A stretch of DNA of 64,000 bases from Octadecabacter algicola (GTDB taxonomy: Bacteria; Pseudomonadota; Alphaproteobacteria; Rhodobacterales; Rhodobacteraceae), in assembly GCF_021532625.1 (NCBI RefSeq), contig NZ_JAKGAR010000001.1:1178001-1242000 (forward strand), read 5' to 3'. The translations under genes were made by a program, and so were the position numbers. Under the pieces are notes generated by a model, which saw only the letters and a list, made by a program, of their open reading frames with translations, was not told the origin of the DNA and ran no database searches. How positions within the stretch are numbered: position 1 is the stretch's first letter; the number at the start of each line of letters is the position of its first letter. Positions 24,106 through 32,612 of this stretch are shown piece by piece.

Positions 24106-26795
24106 TCTTTCTTAAGCCCCGCCAAAGCAGCCGCGAACGGGTTGTCCGGATCGATAGCTTTTTCTTTCTTGGGAGGACGCGCAGAGAAGTTCTGCGCTTT
24201 GTCACGCTGAGGTTTGCCACCCTTTTTGCCGCCCTTGCCTTTCGGTGGGCCACGGCGCTGGGGTTTGTCACCTTGCGGACGTTGCTGACGCTTTGGTGCC
24301 CAAGAGATCGTGTAGAATACTTCCATTTCAGGGGCATCTTCTTCGGCAACGGCTGCCGTCTCACCCTCTGGAATCGGGTTGGCTGGCACGTCATCGGCAG
24401 GAGCATCAACAACAGCCTTCACCTTTTCGCGTTCACCTTTTTCTGCCTTGTAACCAAGGCCTTCCATTAGGTTTGCGAATTGCTCAAGCGTCATGCCCGT
24501 GATCGACAGCATATCTGCGGTCGCCTCAAACCCAGCGCGTGTGTTCTGGTCGCGCAGCATATCAGCCAAGCGTTCCAACATATCGATGCGGATCGCACGC
24601 TCACCAGCGGCGCGGTAGCCAGACATCGCGTAGGTTCCAGGCTCGAGTCCGGAAATCGTTGGTACAGTTACAAGACCCGGGGGCGGAGCTTCTGGAAAGT
24701 CCTGCAAACCCTTGGAAAGAGACCACAAAACCAACCGAAGACGCGTCGGCGCTGGCTTTAGCAACAACGGCATGAAAATCGTGAACTGGCCGAAACGCAC
24801 ACCATGTTTGCGCAAAGCACCACGGGCATCTTGGTCCAACGCTTTGACATCTTCAGCAACGTCTCCGCGTGGCAGAACGCCAAACCCTTCGGCCATTCGG
24901 AACGCGAAACCTTTCGCGAGACCAGTCAGCGTCTCGTCAGCCTGCATTTTGATCATTGGCTCGAACGCGGACGCGATCTTGCGGTCAATAAAATGCTGCA
25001 AACGGCGCTGGACCTTTTCAGCCACATCAGCGCCAGCTTCGTCATCAACAAAGGCTTCAACGCGAGGCTTGAGCGGATCATCGCCGCTGGTCAGCTTACC
25101 GACGGCTTCGGCACCCCACATCAGGCCACCTTGCTCGGTGAAATCAATTTCTGTGTCGGGGGCGTTGTAGAAACGATCCGCGCGCAGATGGAACTGCGGC
25201 GCCAACGCCTGAATGGACGCGGCGCGAATTGTTTTCGCCTCTTCCGCGCTGGCGTTCTTATCCTGACGGAACCGGAACCCCTCGATTTTACCAACAAACT
25301 GCCCTTCGACAGTCACTTCACCTTTGTCGTTTACGTCGGCCACGAGGCCCTCCTTTTGGTTGAGCCGGCGAAGCAGAACACTGGTCCGCCGGTCCACAAA
25401 TCTTGCTGTCAGACGCTCATGCAGGGCATCTGATAAACGGTCTTCTACAGCGCGCGTCGCGTCACGCCAATGGCTTTCGTCTTGGACCCAGCCATTGCGT
25501 TGCGCAACGTAGGTCCATGTGCGGATATAGGCGAGTCTTTTGGACAGAGCGTCAATGTCCCCATCTGTGCGATCAATTCGGTTCACCCGCCCAGCCAGCC
25601 ATTCATTTGGCACACGGCCAGATTCATGCAAGAAATTGTAAATCTCGGTCAAAAGCAGCGCGTGTTCAGCATGGCTGATTCCCCGAAAATCCGGAATACG
25701 ACAAACATCCCACAACAAGCGCACCGATGGGCCATCTGTTGCCCGCGCTGCGACTTCTGCGTCTGCGGATAAAGCCTTGAGCGCGCCAAGATCATCGCTT
25801 TCGCGCACGCGAGTTAACCAAGGATCATCTGTTCTCTCTTCGAGCGTTTGTATCAGTCGCGCCGTAGATCCGAACTGCAACCGCGCGTTGCGCCACTGCA
25901 GCTTTTTGACCGGCGCGAACTGGTTGTTTGAAATTGCATCAACAACGTCTTCGTCCAAAGTCGGGGCTTCGCCCGTGACGCCAAATGTACCGTTGTTCAT
26001 ATGACGCCCTGCCCGCCCCGCGATTTGCGCCAGCTCATTGGGCATCAAATGGCGCATGCGGCGGCCGTCGAATTTGGTGAGGCTGGAAAACGCGACGTGG
26101 TCGATATCTAGGTTAAGCCCCATTCCGATGGCATCCGTCGCCACAAGATAATCTACATCCCCGTTCTGATACATCTCCACTTGGGCATTGCGGGTTCTGG
26201 GGCTTAATGCCCCCATAACCACCGCAGCACCGCCCTTTTGACGGCGCAAAAGCTCTGCGATGGCATAGCAATTTTCAACCGAAAACCCAACGATCGCGGA
26301 TCTTGGCTGCATCCGACTTATCTTTTTGGAACCTGAATACGTTAGCGTACTAAAACGATCCCGTTTCAGGAACTCGGCCTCAGGCACCATGGACGCAATC
26401 GCGCCCCACATCGTCTCGGCCCCCATGAAAAGGGTCTCTTGCAGGCCACGCATACGAAGCAACCGGTCGGTAAAGACATGGCCACGGTCGAGATCCGCGC
26501 ACAGCTGGATTTCATCAATCGCTACGAAATCCGCGCCCATATCTTCGGGCATCGCTTCCACAGTGCAGACCCAATAGGCAGCCCGCGGTGGCACGATGCG
26601 TTCTTCGCCTGTGACCAACGCCACAACACTCGGGCCGCGAATGGCGACGATCCGGTCATAGACTTCGCGCGCCAATAGACGCAGCGGCAAACCAATAACG
26701 CCTGTGCGATGCGCCAACATACGTTCGATTGCGTAGTGGGTTTTGCCCGTGTTTGTAGGCCCCAAGACAGCCGTGATCCGGCCTCGATTGGTCAT
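24102..26795 (-). CDS. SUV3-like DExH-box RNA helicase with basic C-terminal tail
   Basis: This 897-residue protein is a superfamily 2 helicase of the mitochondrial SUV3 type found in alphaproteobacteria. Motif I is GPTNTGKT (residues 12-19), motif II DEIQ (94-97), and the C-terminal helicase lobe has VATDAIGMGLNLDIDHV and QIAGRAGRH. About 500 further residues follow, ending in a highly basic, glycine-rich tail (RRGPPKGKGGKKGGKPQR) likely to hold RNA. In mitochondria SUV3 unwinds RNA for exonucleolytic decay; a similar RNA-turnover role is inferred here. It is the first gene of the leftward set helicase, S4 protein, fdxA, carD. Confidence 0.9.
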   Translation of the reverse strand: MTNRGRITAVLGPTNTGKTHYAIERMLAHRTGVIGLPLRLLAREVYDRIVAIRGPSVVALVTGEERIVPPRAAYWVCTVEAMPEDMGADFVAIDEIQLCADLDRGHVFTDRLLRMRGLQETLFMGAETMWGAIASMVPEAEFLKRDRFSTLTYSGSKKISRMQPRSAIVGFSVENCYAIAELLRRQKGGAAVVMGALSPRTRNAQVEMYQNGDVDYLVATDAIGMGLNLDIDHVAFSSLTKFDGRRMRHLMPNELAQIAGRAGRHMNNGTFGVTGEAPTLDEDVVDAISNNQFAPVKKLQWRNARLQFGSTARLIQTLEERTDDPWLTRVRESDDLGALKALSADAEVAARATDGPSVRLLWDVCRIPDFRGISHAEHALLLTEIYNFLHESGRVPNEWLAGRVNRIDRTDGDIDALSKRLAYIRTWTYVAQRNGWVQDESHWRDATRAVEDRLSDALHERLTARFVDRRTSVLLRRLNQKEGLVADVNDKGEVTVEGQFVGKIEGFRFRQDKNASAEEAKTIRAASIQALAPQFHLRADRFYNAPDTEIDFTEQGGLMWGAEAVGKLTSGDDPLKPRVEAFVDDEAGADVAEKVQRRLQHFIDRKIASAFEPMIKMQADETLTGLAKGFAFRMAEGFGVLPRGDVAEDVKALDQDARGALRKHGVRFGQFTIFMPLLLKPAPTRLRLVLWSLSKGLQDFPEAPPPGLVTVPTISGLEPGTYAMSGYRAAGERAIRIDMLERLADMLRDQNTRAGFEATADMLSITGMTLEQFANLMEGLGYKAEKGEREKVKAVVDAPADDVPANPIPEGETAAVAEEDAPEMEVFYTISWAPKRQQRPQGDKPQRRGPPKGKGGKKGGKPQRDKAQNFSARPPKKEKAIDPDNPFAAALAGLKKD

Positions 26796-26816
26796 AGTTA
26801 CGATTCCGATACCGAA

Positions 26817-27377
26817 TTAGAGAGCTTCGCCAGACAGTTGTACTTCTAGCCGTTCAATCATGGCAGCGACTTCTGGGGCAGACGGGCTAAAGGCTGCAAC
26901 ACGTTGCCAAACTTCAAGCGCATCTTCTGGCCGCTCCAATTCTTCGAGAATCACCGCCACGCCAATCATTGCCCCGAAGTGCCGCGGTTCAAGCACCAAG
27001 ACCTGACGCAAATCATCAATTGCCGGCCCATAAAGTCCAAGTTGGTAATATGCCGCCGCGCGGGCATTGTAGCCTTCGGCGAAATCTGGCGCATGATCGA
27101 CCAAAGCGCTGAAATGTTCCAAGGCGACTTCAGGCATGCCCTCATCGATGGCGTCTTCACCTCGGCGCAGCAGCAAATCCATCGCAGGTGATGCGCTTTT
27201 GCTCCATTCAGTCATGATTTGGTCTTCGATGCGGGCCACGTCCTCGGGCTCCGCCTCAAGAAGACGTTCAAATAGCGTATCCAATCGTTCGGTTTGCGAC
27301 CAAACGGGTGTGGAAATCCCTACTCCAAAAAAAAGTGCCGTAAGGATAGAATTGAGAAGCTGTTTCTTAATGCCCAT
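26817..27377 (-). CDS. Exported tetratricopeptide-repeat protein
   Basis: This is a protein of about 186 residues started at ATG 27377 (MGIKKQLLNSILTALFFGVGI), a signal peptide or anchor. The mature part contains two or three TPR motifs (EVALEHFSALVDHAPDFAEGYNARAAA, then YGPAIDDLRQVLVLEPRHFGAM). TPR domains mediate protein contacts; the partner is unknown. ATGs at 27395 and 27404 are also possible starts. It lies 21 bases before the helicase gene in the same direction and is divergent from the SCP2 gene. Confidence 0.8.
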   Translation of the reverse strand: MGIKKQLLNSILTALFFGVGISTPVWSQTERLDTLFERLLEAEPEDVARIEDQIMTEWSKSASPAMDLLLRRGEDAIDEGMPEVALEHFSALVDHAPDFAEGYNARAAAYYQLGLYGPAIDDLRQVLVLEPRHFGAMIGVAVILEELERPEDALEVWQRVAAFSPSAPEVAAMIERLEVQLSGEAL

Positions 27378-27472
27378 AGTGAGAGTGTAGCGCATCATGC
27401 GCATGATACCAGAGGGCCTGAACGCAAACTGTTCACAATACCGAGGCCTGCAACCGAAGGATTGACCAAACT

Positions 27473-27763
27473 ATGAGCGACGTAATTTCCCAAGCTGTAA
27501 CAGCCCTGAACGATAAAATCGGCGGTTCCGGCTTTGACGGCACCGCAAAGTTCGAGATCGAAGGCGAAGGCGCAATCGTTGTCGACGCTGACGGCGCGCG
27601 CGAATCTGATGACGAAGCAGACGTCATCTTGAGCGCTGATGCCGACACGTTCCAAGCGATTCTTGAAGGCGAGCAAAATCCAACAGCCGCATTCATGACC
27701 GGCAAACTGACAATCGATGGTGACATGGGCCTTGCCATGAAACTTGCAGGAGCATTGGCTTAA
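27473..27763 (+). CDS. SCP2 sterol-binding domain protein
   Basis: The 96-residue protein is a single SCP2-type domain (FDGTAKFEIEGEGAIVVD, DVILSADADTFQAILEGEQNP, FMTGKLTIDGDMGLAMKLAGAL). The fold binds lipids or acyl chains in a hydrophobic tunnel; small stand-alone bacterial members have no fixed function. GAAGGA lies upstream of the ATG. It is followed after one base by a lipase-like hydrolase gene whose ribosome site lies inside its last codons, so the two are probably coexpressed and may share lipid substrates. Confidence 0.9.
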   Translation: MSDVISQAVTALNDKIGGSGFDGTAKFEIEGEGAIVVDADGARESDDEADVILSADADTFQAILEGEQNPTAAFMTGKLTIDGDMGLAMKLAGALA

Positions 27764-27764
27764 C

Positions 27765-28712
27765 ATGTCTCAAGCGGCCCCCTACCACGCTGATATTGCA
27801 GGCAATTCCGACGGGATTTGCCATTGGTTGACCACCGTGGATGGGGTCCGCATTCGGGTGGGCCATTGGCCTACCCCGAACGCTCAGGGAACTGTCTTAA
27901 TTTTCCCCGGGCGTACTGAGTACATCGAAAAATATGGCCGCACGGCGACCGAGCTTACAAAGCGAGGGTTTGCTTGTGTGGCGATTGATTGGCGCGGTCA
28001 GGGAATTGCAGATCGCCTTCTGCCAAATCGTGCGGTCGGCCATGTTGATGTCTTTGAAGACTACCAACTTGATGTGAAAGCTGCACTTTTGCACGTCAAA
28101 TCCCTTGGCTTGCCCGAACCTTACCATCTGCTTGCCCATTCCATGGGGGGCTGCATCGGATTGCGGTCCCTCTATGAGGGTCTCCCCGTCAAATCCGCAG
28201 TTTTTTCGGCCCCTATGTGGGGAATCAAAATGTCTCCTGCATTGCGGCCTATCGCTTGGGGTCTCAGCTCGGTCAGCAAACAACTTGGCTTTGGTGGAGT
28301 GTTCGCCCCGGGTCAGCAAGCCGAAACATATGTGTTGCGCGCAACAGCCGACGACAACACGTTGACGTCCGACACTGCGAATTTCGATATTCTGCAACAA
28401 CAGTTAAAGGTGCAGCCGGACCTGGCTCTTGGCGGCCCATCGCTGCATTGGCTTAATGAATCGCTGCGCGAAATGCGGGTGCTGGCTCAGCGCCCGTCCC
28501 CTGACATCCCGTGTCTTACATTCCTTGGATCAGATGAGGCTATCGTAGACCCGACCCGTATTTACGAACGCATGGCCAACTGGCCGAATGGCGAACTGGT
28601 GGTGCTAGAAAAAGGCCGTCATGAAGTGCTGATGGAAGTGCCTGACATTCGCACACGCGTTCTTGACGGTGCAGCTGCGCTGTTTTCTGCACATTCACCG
28701 GAAATGGCCTGA
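27765..28712 (+). CDS. Alpha/beta hydrolase, lysophospholipase/monoacylglycerol lipase-like
   Basis: The 315-residue protein has the Hydrolase_4 (PldB-like) layout: PGRTEYIEKYGRTATELTKRGF, DWRGQG, the nucleophile elbow AHSMGGCIG with the catalytic serine, LGSDEAIVD with the likely acid and EKGRHEVLMEVP with the likely histidine. Members cleave lysophospholipids or monoacylglycerols. ATG 27765 is chosen because it follows the SCP2 stop after one base; an upstream in-frame TTG would lie inside that gene. Natural substrate is unknown. Confidence 0.87.
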   Translation: MSQAAPYHADIAGNSDGICHWLTTVDGVRIRVGHWPTPNAQGTVLIFPGRTEYIEKYGRTATELTKRGFACVAIDWRGQGIADRLLPNRAVGHVDVFEDYQLDVKAALLHVKSLGLPEPYHLLAHSMGGCIGLRSLYEGLPVKSAVFSAPMWGIKMSPALRPIAWGLSSVSKQLGFGGVFAPGQQAETYVLRATADDNTLTSDTANFDILQQQLKVQPDLALGGPSLHWLNESLREMRVLAQRPSPDIPCLTFLGSDEAIVDPTRIYERMANWPNGELVVLEKGRHEVLMEVPDIRTRVLDGAAALFSAHSPEMA

Positions 28713-28796
28713 CTTTCTGACACTCGGCCACGCCGCCCCATGGTCAAGCCGCCCACGCGCCCCTACATAAGGGGAAACACCAACACGTGAGGCGCT

Positions 28797-30641
28797 ATGT
28801 CATTCCCAGTTTTCACTCCCCGTCCCGCAACTGATCCCCGCATGTTTGATGCGAACGCCTCATCTGGCGACGCATTTGGTGATCTTCCGGAATGGAATTT
28901 GACCGACCTGTACCCAAGTCCTAACGCCAAAGAGCTTTTGAGCGATCTTGACTGGCTCGAAACTGCCTGCAGCAGCTTTGCTGAAGACTATGAAGGCAAA
29001 CTTAGCGCCCTAGACGCTGCCGGATTGCTCGAAGCGGTTAAACGATATGAACAAATTGACATCACTGCGGGTCGGATCATGTCCTATGCAGGGTTGCGGT
29101 ATTATCAGCACACGACAGACCCAAAACGTGCACAATTCATGTCTGATATGCAGGACAAGATCACCACGTTTACGACCCCGCTTGTGTTCTACGGACTTGA
29201 ATTTAACCGTCTCGAAGACACGCATGTTGACGGTCTTCTCTCTGCAAATGCGGACCTTGCCCGCTACAAGCCCATCATGGACCGGATGCGCGCGATGCGC
29301 CCCTACCAACTGTCTGATGAGTTAGAAAAATTCCTGCACGATCAATCCGTTGTCGGGACATCCGCATGGAACAAACTGTTTGATGAAACCATTGCAGGGC
29401 TAAAGTTCACGGTCGACGGCGAAGAATTGAACATCGAAGGTACACTTAACCTTCTGTCCGAACAGGATCGCAGCAAACGCGAAGCCGGGGCACGTGAATT
29501 GGCCCGCGTTTTTGGTGAGCAGGTCGGCTTGTTCGCCCGTGTCCACAACACGCTCGCCAAGGAAAAAGAGATCGAAGACCGCTGGCGCGGCATGCCATCA
29601 CCACAAGCAGGCCGCCACCTGTCCAACCATGTGGAACCCGAAGTGGTCGAAGCGCTGCGCAACGCTGTCGTTGACGCATACCCACGTCTTTCGCACCGCT
29701 ATTATGCGCTGAAAGCCAAGTGGATGGGCCTTGAAACCATGGAAGTTTGGGACCGCAACGCGCCCCTCCCTATGGAAGCCGACCGCACCGTGTCATGGGA
29801 CGAAGCCGAAACCACAGTCATGGACGCCTACGCCGCTTTTGACCCGCGCATGGCCGAAATCGCCAAACCGTTCTTCACAGACGGCTGGATCGACGCTGGC
29901 GTCAAGGAAGGCAAAGCGCCGGGTGCGTTTGCGCATCCAACAGTCACAACCGTGCACCCTTATGTCATGCTAAACTACCTCGGTAAGCCTCGTGATGTTA
30001 TGACGCTTGCCCACGAACTGGGCCACGGCGTGCATCAGGTTTTGGCCGCGGAACAAGGCGAACTGCTCAGCTCTACTCCGCTGACCCTTGCTGAAACTGC
30101 TTCTGTATTTGGGGAAATGCTGACGTTCCGCAAACTTTTGGATCAGGCGGAAACCCAAGAAGAACGCAAAGTTCTGCTCGCCGGTAAAGTCGAGGACATG
30201 ATCAACACCGTCGTTCGCCAGATCGCGTTCTATGACTTTGAATGCAAACTCCACGATGCACGCGGAAACGGCGAACTTACGCCCGATGACATCAACGAAC
30301 TGTGGATGTCCGTTCAAGGCGAAAGCCTCGGCCCAGTGTTCAATTTCATGGATGGCTATGAAACGTTCTGGGCCTATATCCCGCACTTCGTCCACTCGCC
30401 CTTCTACGTCTATGCTTACGCGTTTGGCGACGGCCTCGTGAACGCGCTTTATGCGGTCTATGAGGATATGGGCGAAGAGTTCAAAGACAAGTACTTTGAC
30501 ATGCTCAAAGCTGGCGGATCCAAGCACCACAAAGAACTGCTGGAACCGTTTGGTCTGGACGCCTCTGACCCTAAATTCTGGGCCAAGGGCCTTGGCATGA
30601 TCGAAAGCATGATTGATGAACTGGAAGCGATGGAAGGCTAG
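28797..30641 (+). CDS. pepF: M3 family oligoendopeptidase F
   Basis: This 614-residue cytoplasmic zinc peptidase is of the PepF type. The metal site HELGH is at residues 406-410 (AHELGHGVHQ), with the third ligand glutamate in the downstream segment TLAETASVFGEML. N-terminal WNLTDLYPS and LEFNRLEDTHVDGLL are typical. PepF degrades short peptides during protein turnover. It is monocistronic with its own upstream region (28713-28796) and is followed by a perfect inverted repeat. Confidence 0.95.
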   Translation: MSFPVFTPRPATDPRMFDANASSGDAFGDLPEWNLTDLYPSPNAKELLSDLDWLETACSSFAEDYEGKLSALDAAGLLEAVKRYEQIDITAGRIMSYAGLRYYQHTTDPKRAQFMSDMQDKITTFTTPLVFYGLEFNRLEDTHVDGLLSANADLARYKPIMDRMRAMRPYQLSDELEKFLHDQSVVGTSAWNKLFDETIAGLKFTVDGEELNIEGTLNLLSEQDRSKREAGARELARVFGEQVGLFARVHNTLAKEKEIEDRWRGMPSPQAGRHLSNHVEPEVVEALRNAVVDAYPRLSHRYYALKAKWMGLETMEVWDRNAPLPMEADRTVSWDEAETTVMDAYAAFDPRMAEIAKPFFTDGWIDAGVKEGKAPGAFAHPTVTTVHPYVMLNYLGKPRDVMTLAHELGHGVHQVLAAEQGELLSSTPLTLAETASVFGEMLTFRKLLDQAETQEERKVLLAGKVEDMINTVVRQIAFYDFECKLHDARGNGELTPDDINELWMSVQGESLGPVFNFMDGYETFWAYIPHFVHSPFYVYAYAFGDGLVNALYAVYEDMGEEFKDKYFDMLKAGGSKHHKELLEPFGLDASDPKFWAKGLGMIESMIDELEAMEG

Positions 30642-30672
30642 TTTCGCTTCCTTTACGATAGCTTAGAATTAC

Positions 30673-30703
30673 ATCGAGGGAAGAGGCCGCCTCTTCCCTC
30701 GAT
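30673..30703. terminator. Hairpin between pepF and the DUF4389 gene, probable terminator
   Basis: A perfect 14-base inverted repeat (ATCGAGGGAAGAGG at 30673-30686 and its complement at 30690-30703) has a three-base loop. It lies 32 bases after the pepF stop and 36 before the end of the convergent gene, where a shared terminator is expected. There is no T-run on either side, so termination efficiency is uncertain. Confidence 0.6.
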
Positions 30704-30738
30704 TGCAATCAATCTGTCACCGGTAGCTTGGGTGCGCG

Positions 30739-31053
30739 CTAGTCTAGTTCGGTCCAAGGCCACGGCTTAACCTCTGATGCAGCCGTCTGATACCGCGTCG
30801 CCTTGGCAACCCAAATCCCGACGTCGGTGCCTAGTTCCGCAATCCGCTCGTTGGGCTGTTTATTGCTCGCCAGCATTATTATGAACTGGATCAACGCCAG
30901 CACACCAATAACAGTGCCCGCAAACGAGATCATGAACGCAATAATGATCATATAGATAAGCCGCGTGAACAGGTTCTCCTGAACAGGTTCTTCCGGTTCA
31001 CGGCGGGACGTGTTTTCCGGCATTACGTCGTCAAATTCATGCGGATCAGCCAT
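30739..31053 (-). CDS. DUF4389 membrane protein
   Basis: The 104-residue protein has a hydrophilic, Glu/Pro-rich N-terminus, then LFTRLIYMIIIAFMISFAG and VIGVLALIQFIIMLA, two membrane helices, and NKQPNERIAELGTDVGIWVAKATRYQT, the conserved end of DUF4389. Function is unknown; members occur widely in proteobacteria as small inner-membrane proteins. It is monocistronic, downstream of rpoH in the same direction but separated from it by the rpoH terminator. Confidence 0.85.
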   Translation of the reverse strand: MADPHEFDDVMPENTSRREPEEPVQENLFTRLIYMIIIAFMISFAGTVIGVLALIQFIIMLASNKQPNERIAELGTDVGIWVAKATRYQTAASEVKPWPWTELD

Positions 31054-31132
31054 CGTTCGAATCTCCTTGTTCCGGCAAGTCTAACGTTTGGCGTCCGCCG
31101 CATAAACCACAACAATTTTGTCCCCCGAATAC

Positions 31133-31161
31133 AAAAGGCGCCAACCTTGCGGTCGGCGCCT
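31133..31161 (-). terminator. Intrinsic terminator of rpoH
   Basis: On the minus strand AGGCGCCGACC (31161-31151) pairs with GGTTGGCGCCT (31146-31136) around a GCAA tetraloop, with one G-T pair, and is followed by TTTTGTATTC. It lies 16 bases after the rpoH stop. Confidence 0.88.
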
Positions 31162-31176
31162 CTGCGGGAGGGAAGT

Positions 31177-32073
31177 TTATGCCGCTGGCAACATGCCCTT
31201 TTCGCGGGCCAATGTTTGCATTTTGGCTTGCAGTTTCTCGAACGCACGCACTTCGATTTGGCGAATTCGTTCGCGGCTTACGTCGTACTGACCGCTGAGT
31301 TCTTCAAGCGTCACCGCTTTTTCGGTTAGGCGGCGCTGCATCAGAATGTCTTTTTCACGGTCATTTAGAACGTCCATAGCCTCGGCCATAAGTTCACGAC
31401 GCATGTCGAGTTCGTCTTTCGCCTCATAGTCACCCGCTTGGTCGGCGGATTCGTCTTCTAACCAATCTTGCCACTGCATGGTGCCTTCGCCCTCGGAACC
31501 GACAGTTGCGTTCAGCGATGCATCCCCACCGGACATCCGGCGGTTCATTGAGATCACTTCATCCTCTGTCACGCCAAGGTCATTGGCGATGCGTTCGACG
31601 TTCTCAGGGCGCAGATCACCCTCTTCTAAGGCACCAATACGGTTCTTGGCTTTGCGCAGGTTGAAGAACAGCTTCTTTTGCGCGGAGGTTGTGCCCAGCT
31701 TAACCATAGACCAGCTGCGCAGCACGTATTCCTGAATGGACGCACGGATCCACCACATAGCGTAGGTCGCAAGGCGGAAGCCCTTTTCAGGGTCAAAACG
31801 TTTCACAGCCTGCATCAGGCCAACGTTCGCTTCCGAGATAACCTCGGCTTGTGGCAAACCGTAGCCACGATAGCCCATGGCGATTTTTGCTGCTAAACGC
31901 AGGTGTGATGTAACCATTTTATGGGCCGCTTCGGTGTCCTCATGGTCCACCCAGCGTTTTGCCAGCATATATTCTTCATCCGGTTCCAGCATTGGGAACT
32001 TGCGGATGTCTTGCATGTAGCGGTTCAACCCCTGCTCGGGTGATGGCGCCGGTAGATTTGAATAAGAGCTCAT
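31177..32073 (-). CDS. rpoH: RNA polymerase heat-shock sigma factor sigma-32
   Basis: This 298-residue group 3 sigma factor has region 2 (ANVGLMQAVKRFDPEKGFRLATYAMWWIRASIQEYVLRSWS), the RpoH box (QKKLFFNLRKAK, about residues 130-141) that separates RpoH from other sigmas, and region 4 with the helix-turn-helix [23 protein letters not shown]. It directs transcription of chaperone and protease genes. Many Rhodobacteraceae carry more than one RpoH; which paralog this is cannot be decided here. A GGGGGA ribosome site precedes ATG 32073, and the 209-base upstream gap likely holds its promoter. Confidence 0.95.
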   Translation of the reverse strand: MSSYSNLPAPSPEQGLNRYMQDIRKFPMLEPDEEYMLAKRWVDHEDTEAAHKMVTSHLRLAAKIAMGYRGYGLPQAEVISEANVGLMQAVKRFDPEKGFRLATYAMWWIRASIQEYVLRSWSMVKLGTTSAQKKLFFNLRKAKNRIGALEEGDLRPENVERIANDLGVTEDEVISMNRRMSGGDASLNATVGSEGEGTMQWQDWLEDESADQAGDYEAKDELDMRRELMAEAMDVLNDREKDILMQRRLTEKAVTLEELSGQYDVSRERIRQIEVRAFEKLQAKMQTLAREKGMLPAA

Positions 32074-32282
32074 AGTGTCCCCCTAAATTATTGTCGATCG
32101 CCGTTGTTTATATGGCGCAATGCCTATTATGTTTACGGCCTTAACATGGATATGGGTATGCAGCATGCCCAATTCAAGACCGTTTCGTTCAGTTTTCGTA
32201 AAATAGATTTAAGGGTGTATGAACAGATGACCAGAGTTGTTTCTGCGCGCTCACGCACATGGGAAAGATTGTTTCAGTAGAA

Positions 32283-32609
32283 TTAAACCGAAACCTTACC
32301 CGTCGCATAAGTTTTGGGCAAAAATGCAAGCTCAACCGAACGGCTGCACGACTGCTCAATATGTTGGTCCACAACACTCGTCAGCTTTTCCAACAATGCC
32401 TGCATAAACGCGGCATCGCGATGTGGTTTGTCCAAAACCCTAACCGTCAGGAAAACATGAGTGTGATTGAATTCAGCTGCCGGATAGGCGCGCCCCTTGC
32501 AGTCACCTGCCCCGCTATCAAAGTCACTTATCTCGGCTTCGATTGCAGCCAACAACGCAACCGCATCAATCTTCATATCCACTGAATACTTGAGATCTGC
32601 TTGGGGCAT
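32283..32609 (-). CDS. 5-carboxymethyl-2-hydroxymuconate isomerase-like protein
   Basis: The 108-residue protein begins MPQADLKYS. The proline after the removed methionine is the catalytic base of the tautomerase superfamily, and the length and the C-terminal VVDQHIEQSCSRSVELAFLP fit the CHMI family, which isomerises a dienol intermediate of homoprotocatechuate degradation. No other genes of that pathway are near, so it may be an orphan tautomerase. It lies four bases after rluD in the same direction. Confidence 0.7.
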   Translation of the reverse strand: MPQADLKYSVDMKIDAVALLAAIEAEISDFDSGAGDCKGRAYPAAEFNHTHVFLTVRVLDKPHRDAAFMQALLEKLTSVVDQHIEQSCSRSVELAFLPKTYATGKVSV

Positions 32610-32612
32610 GTC

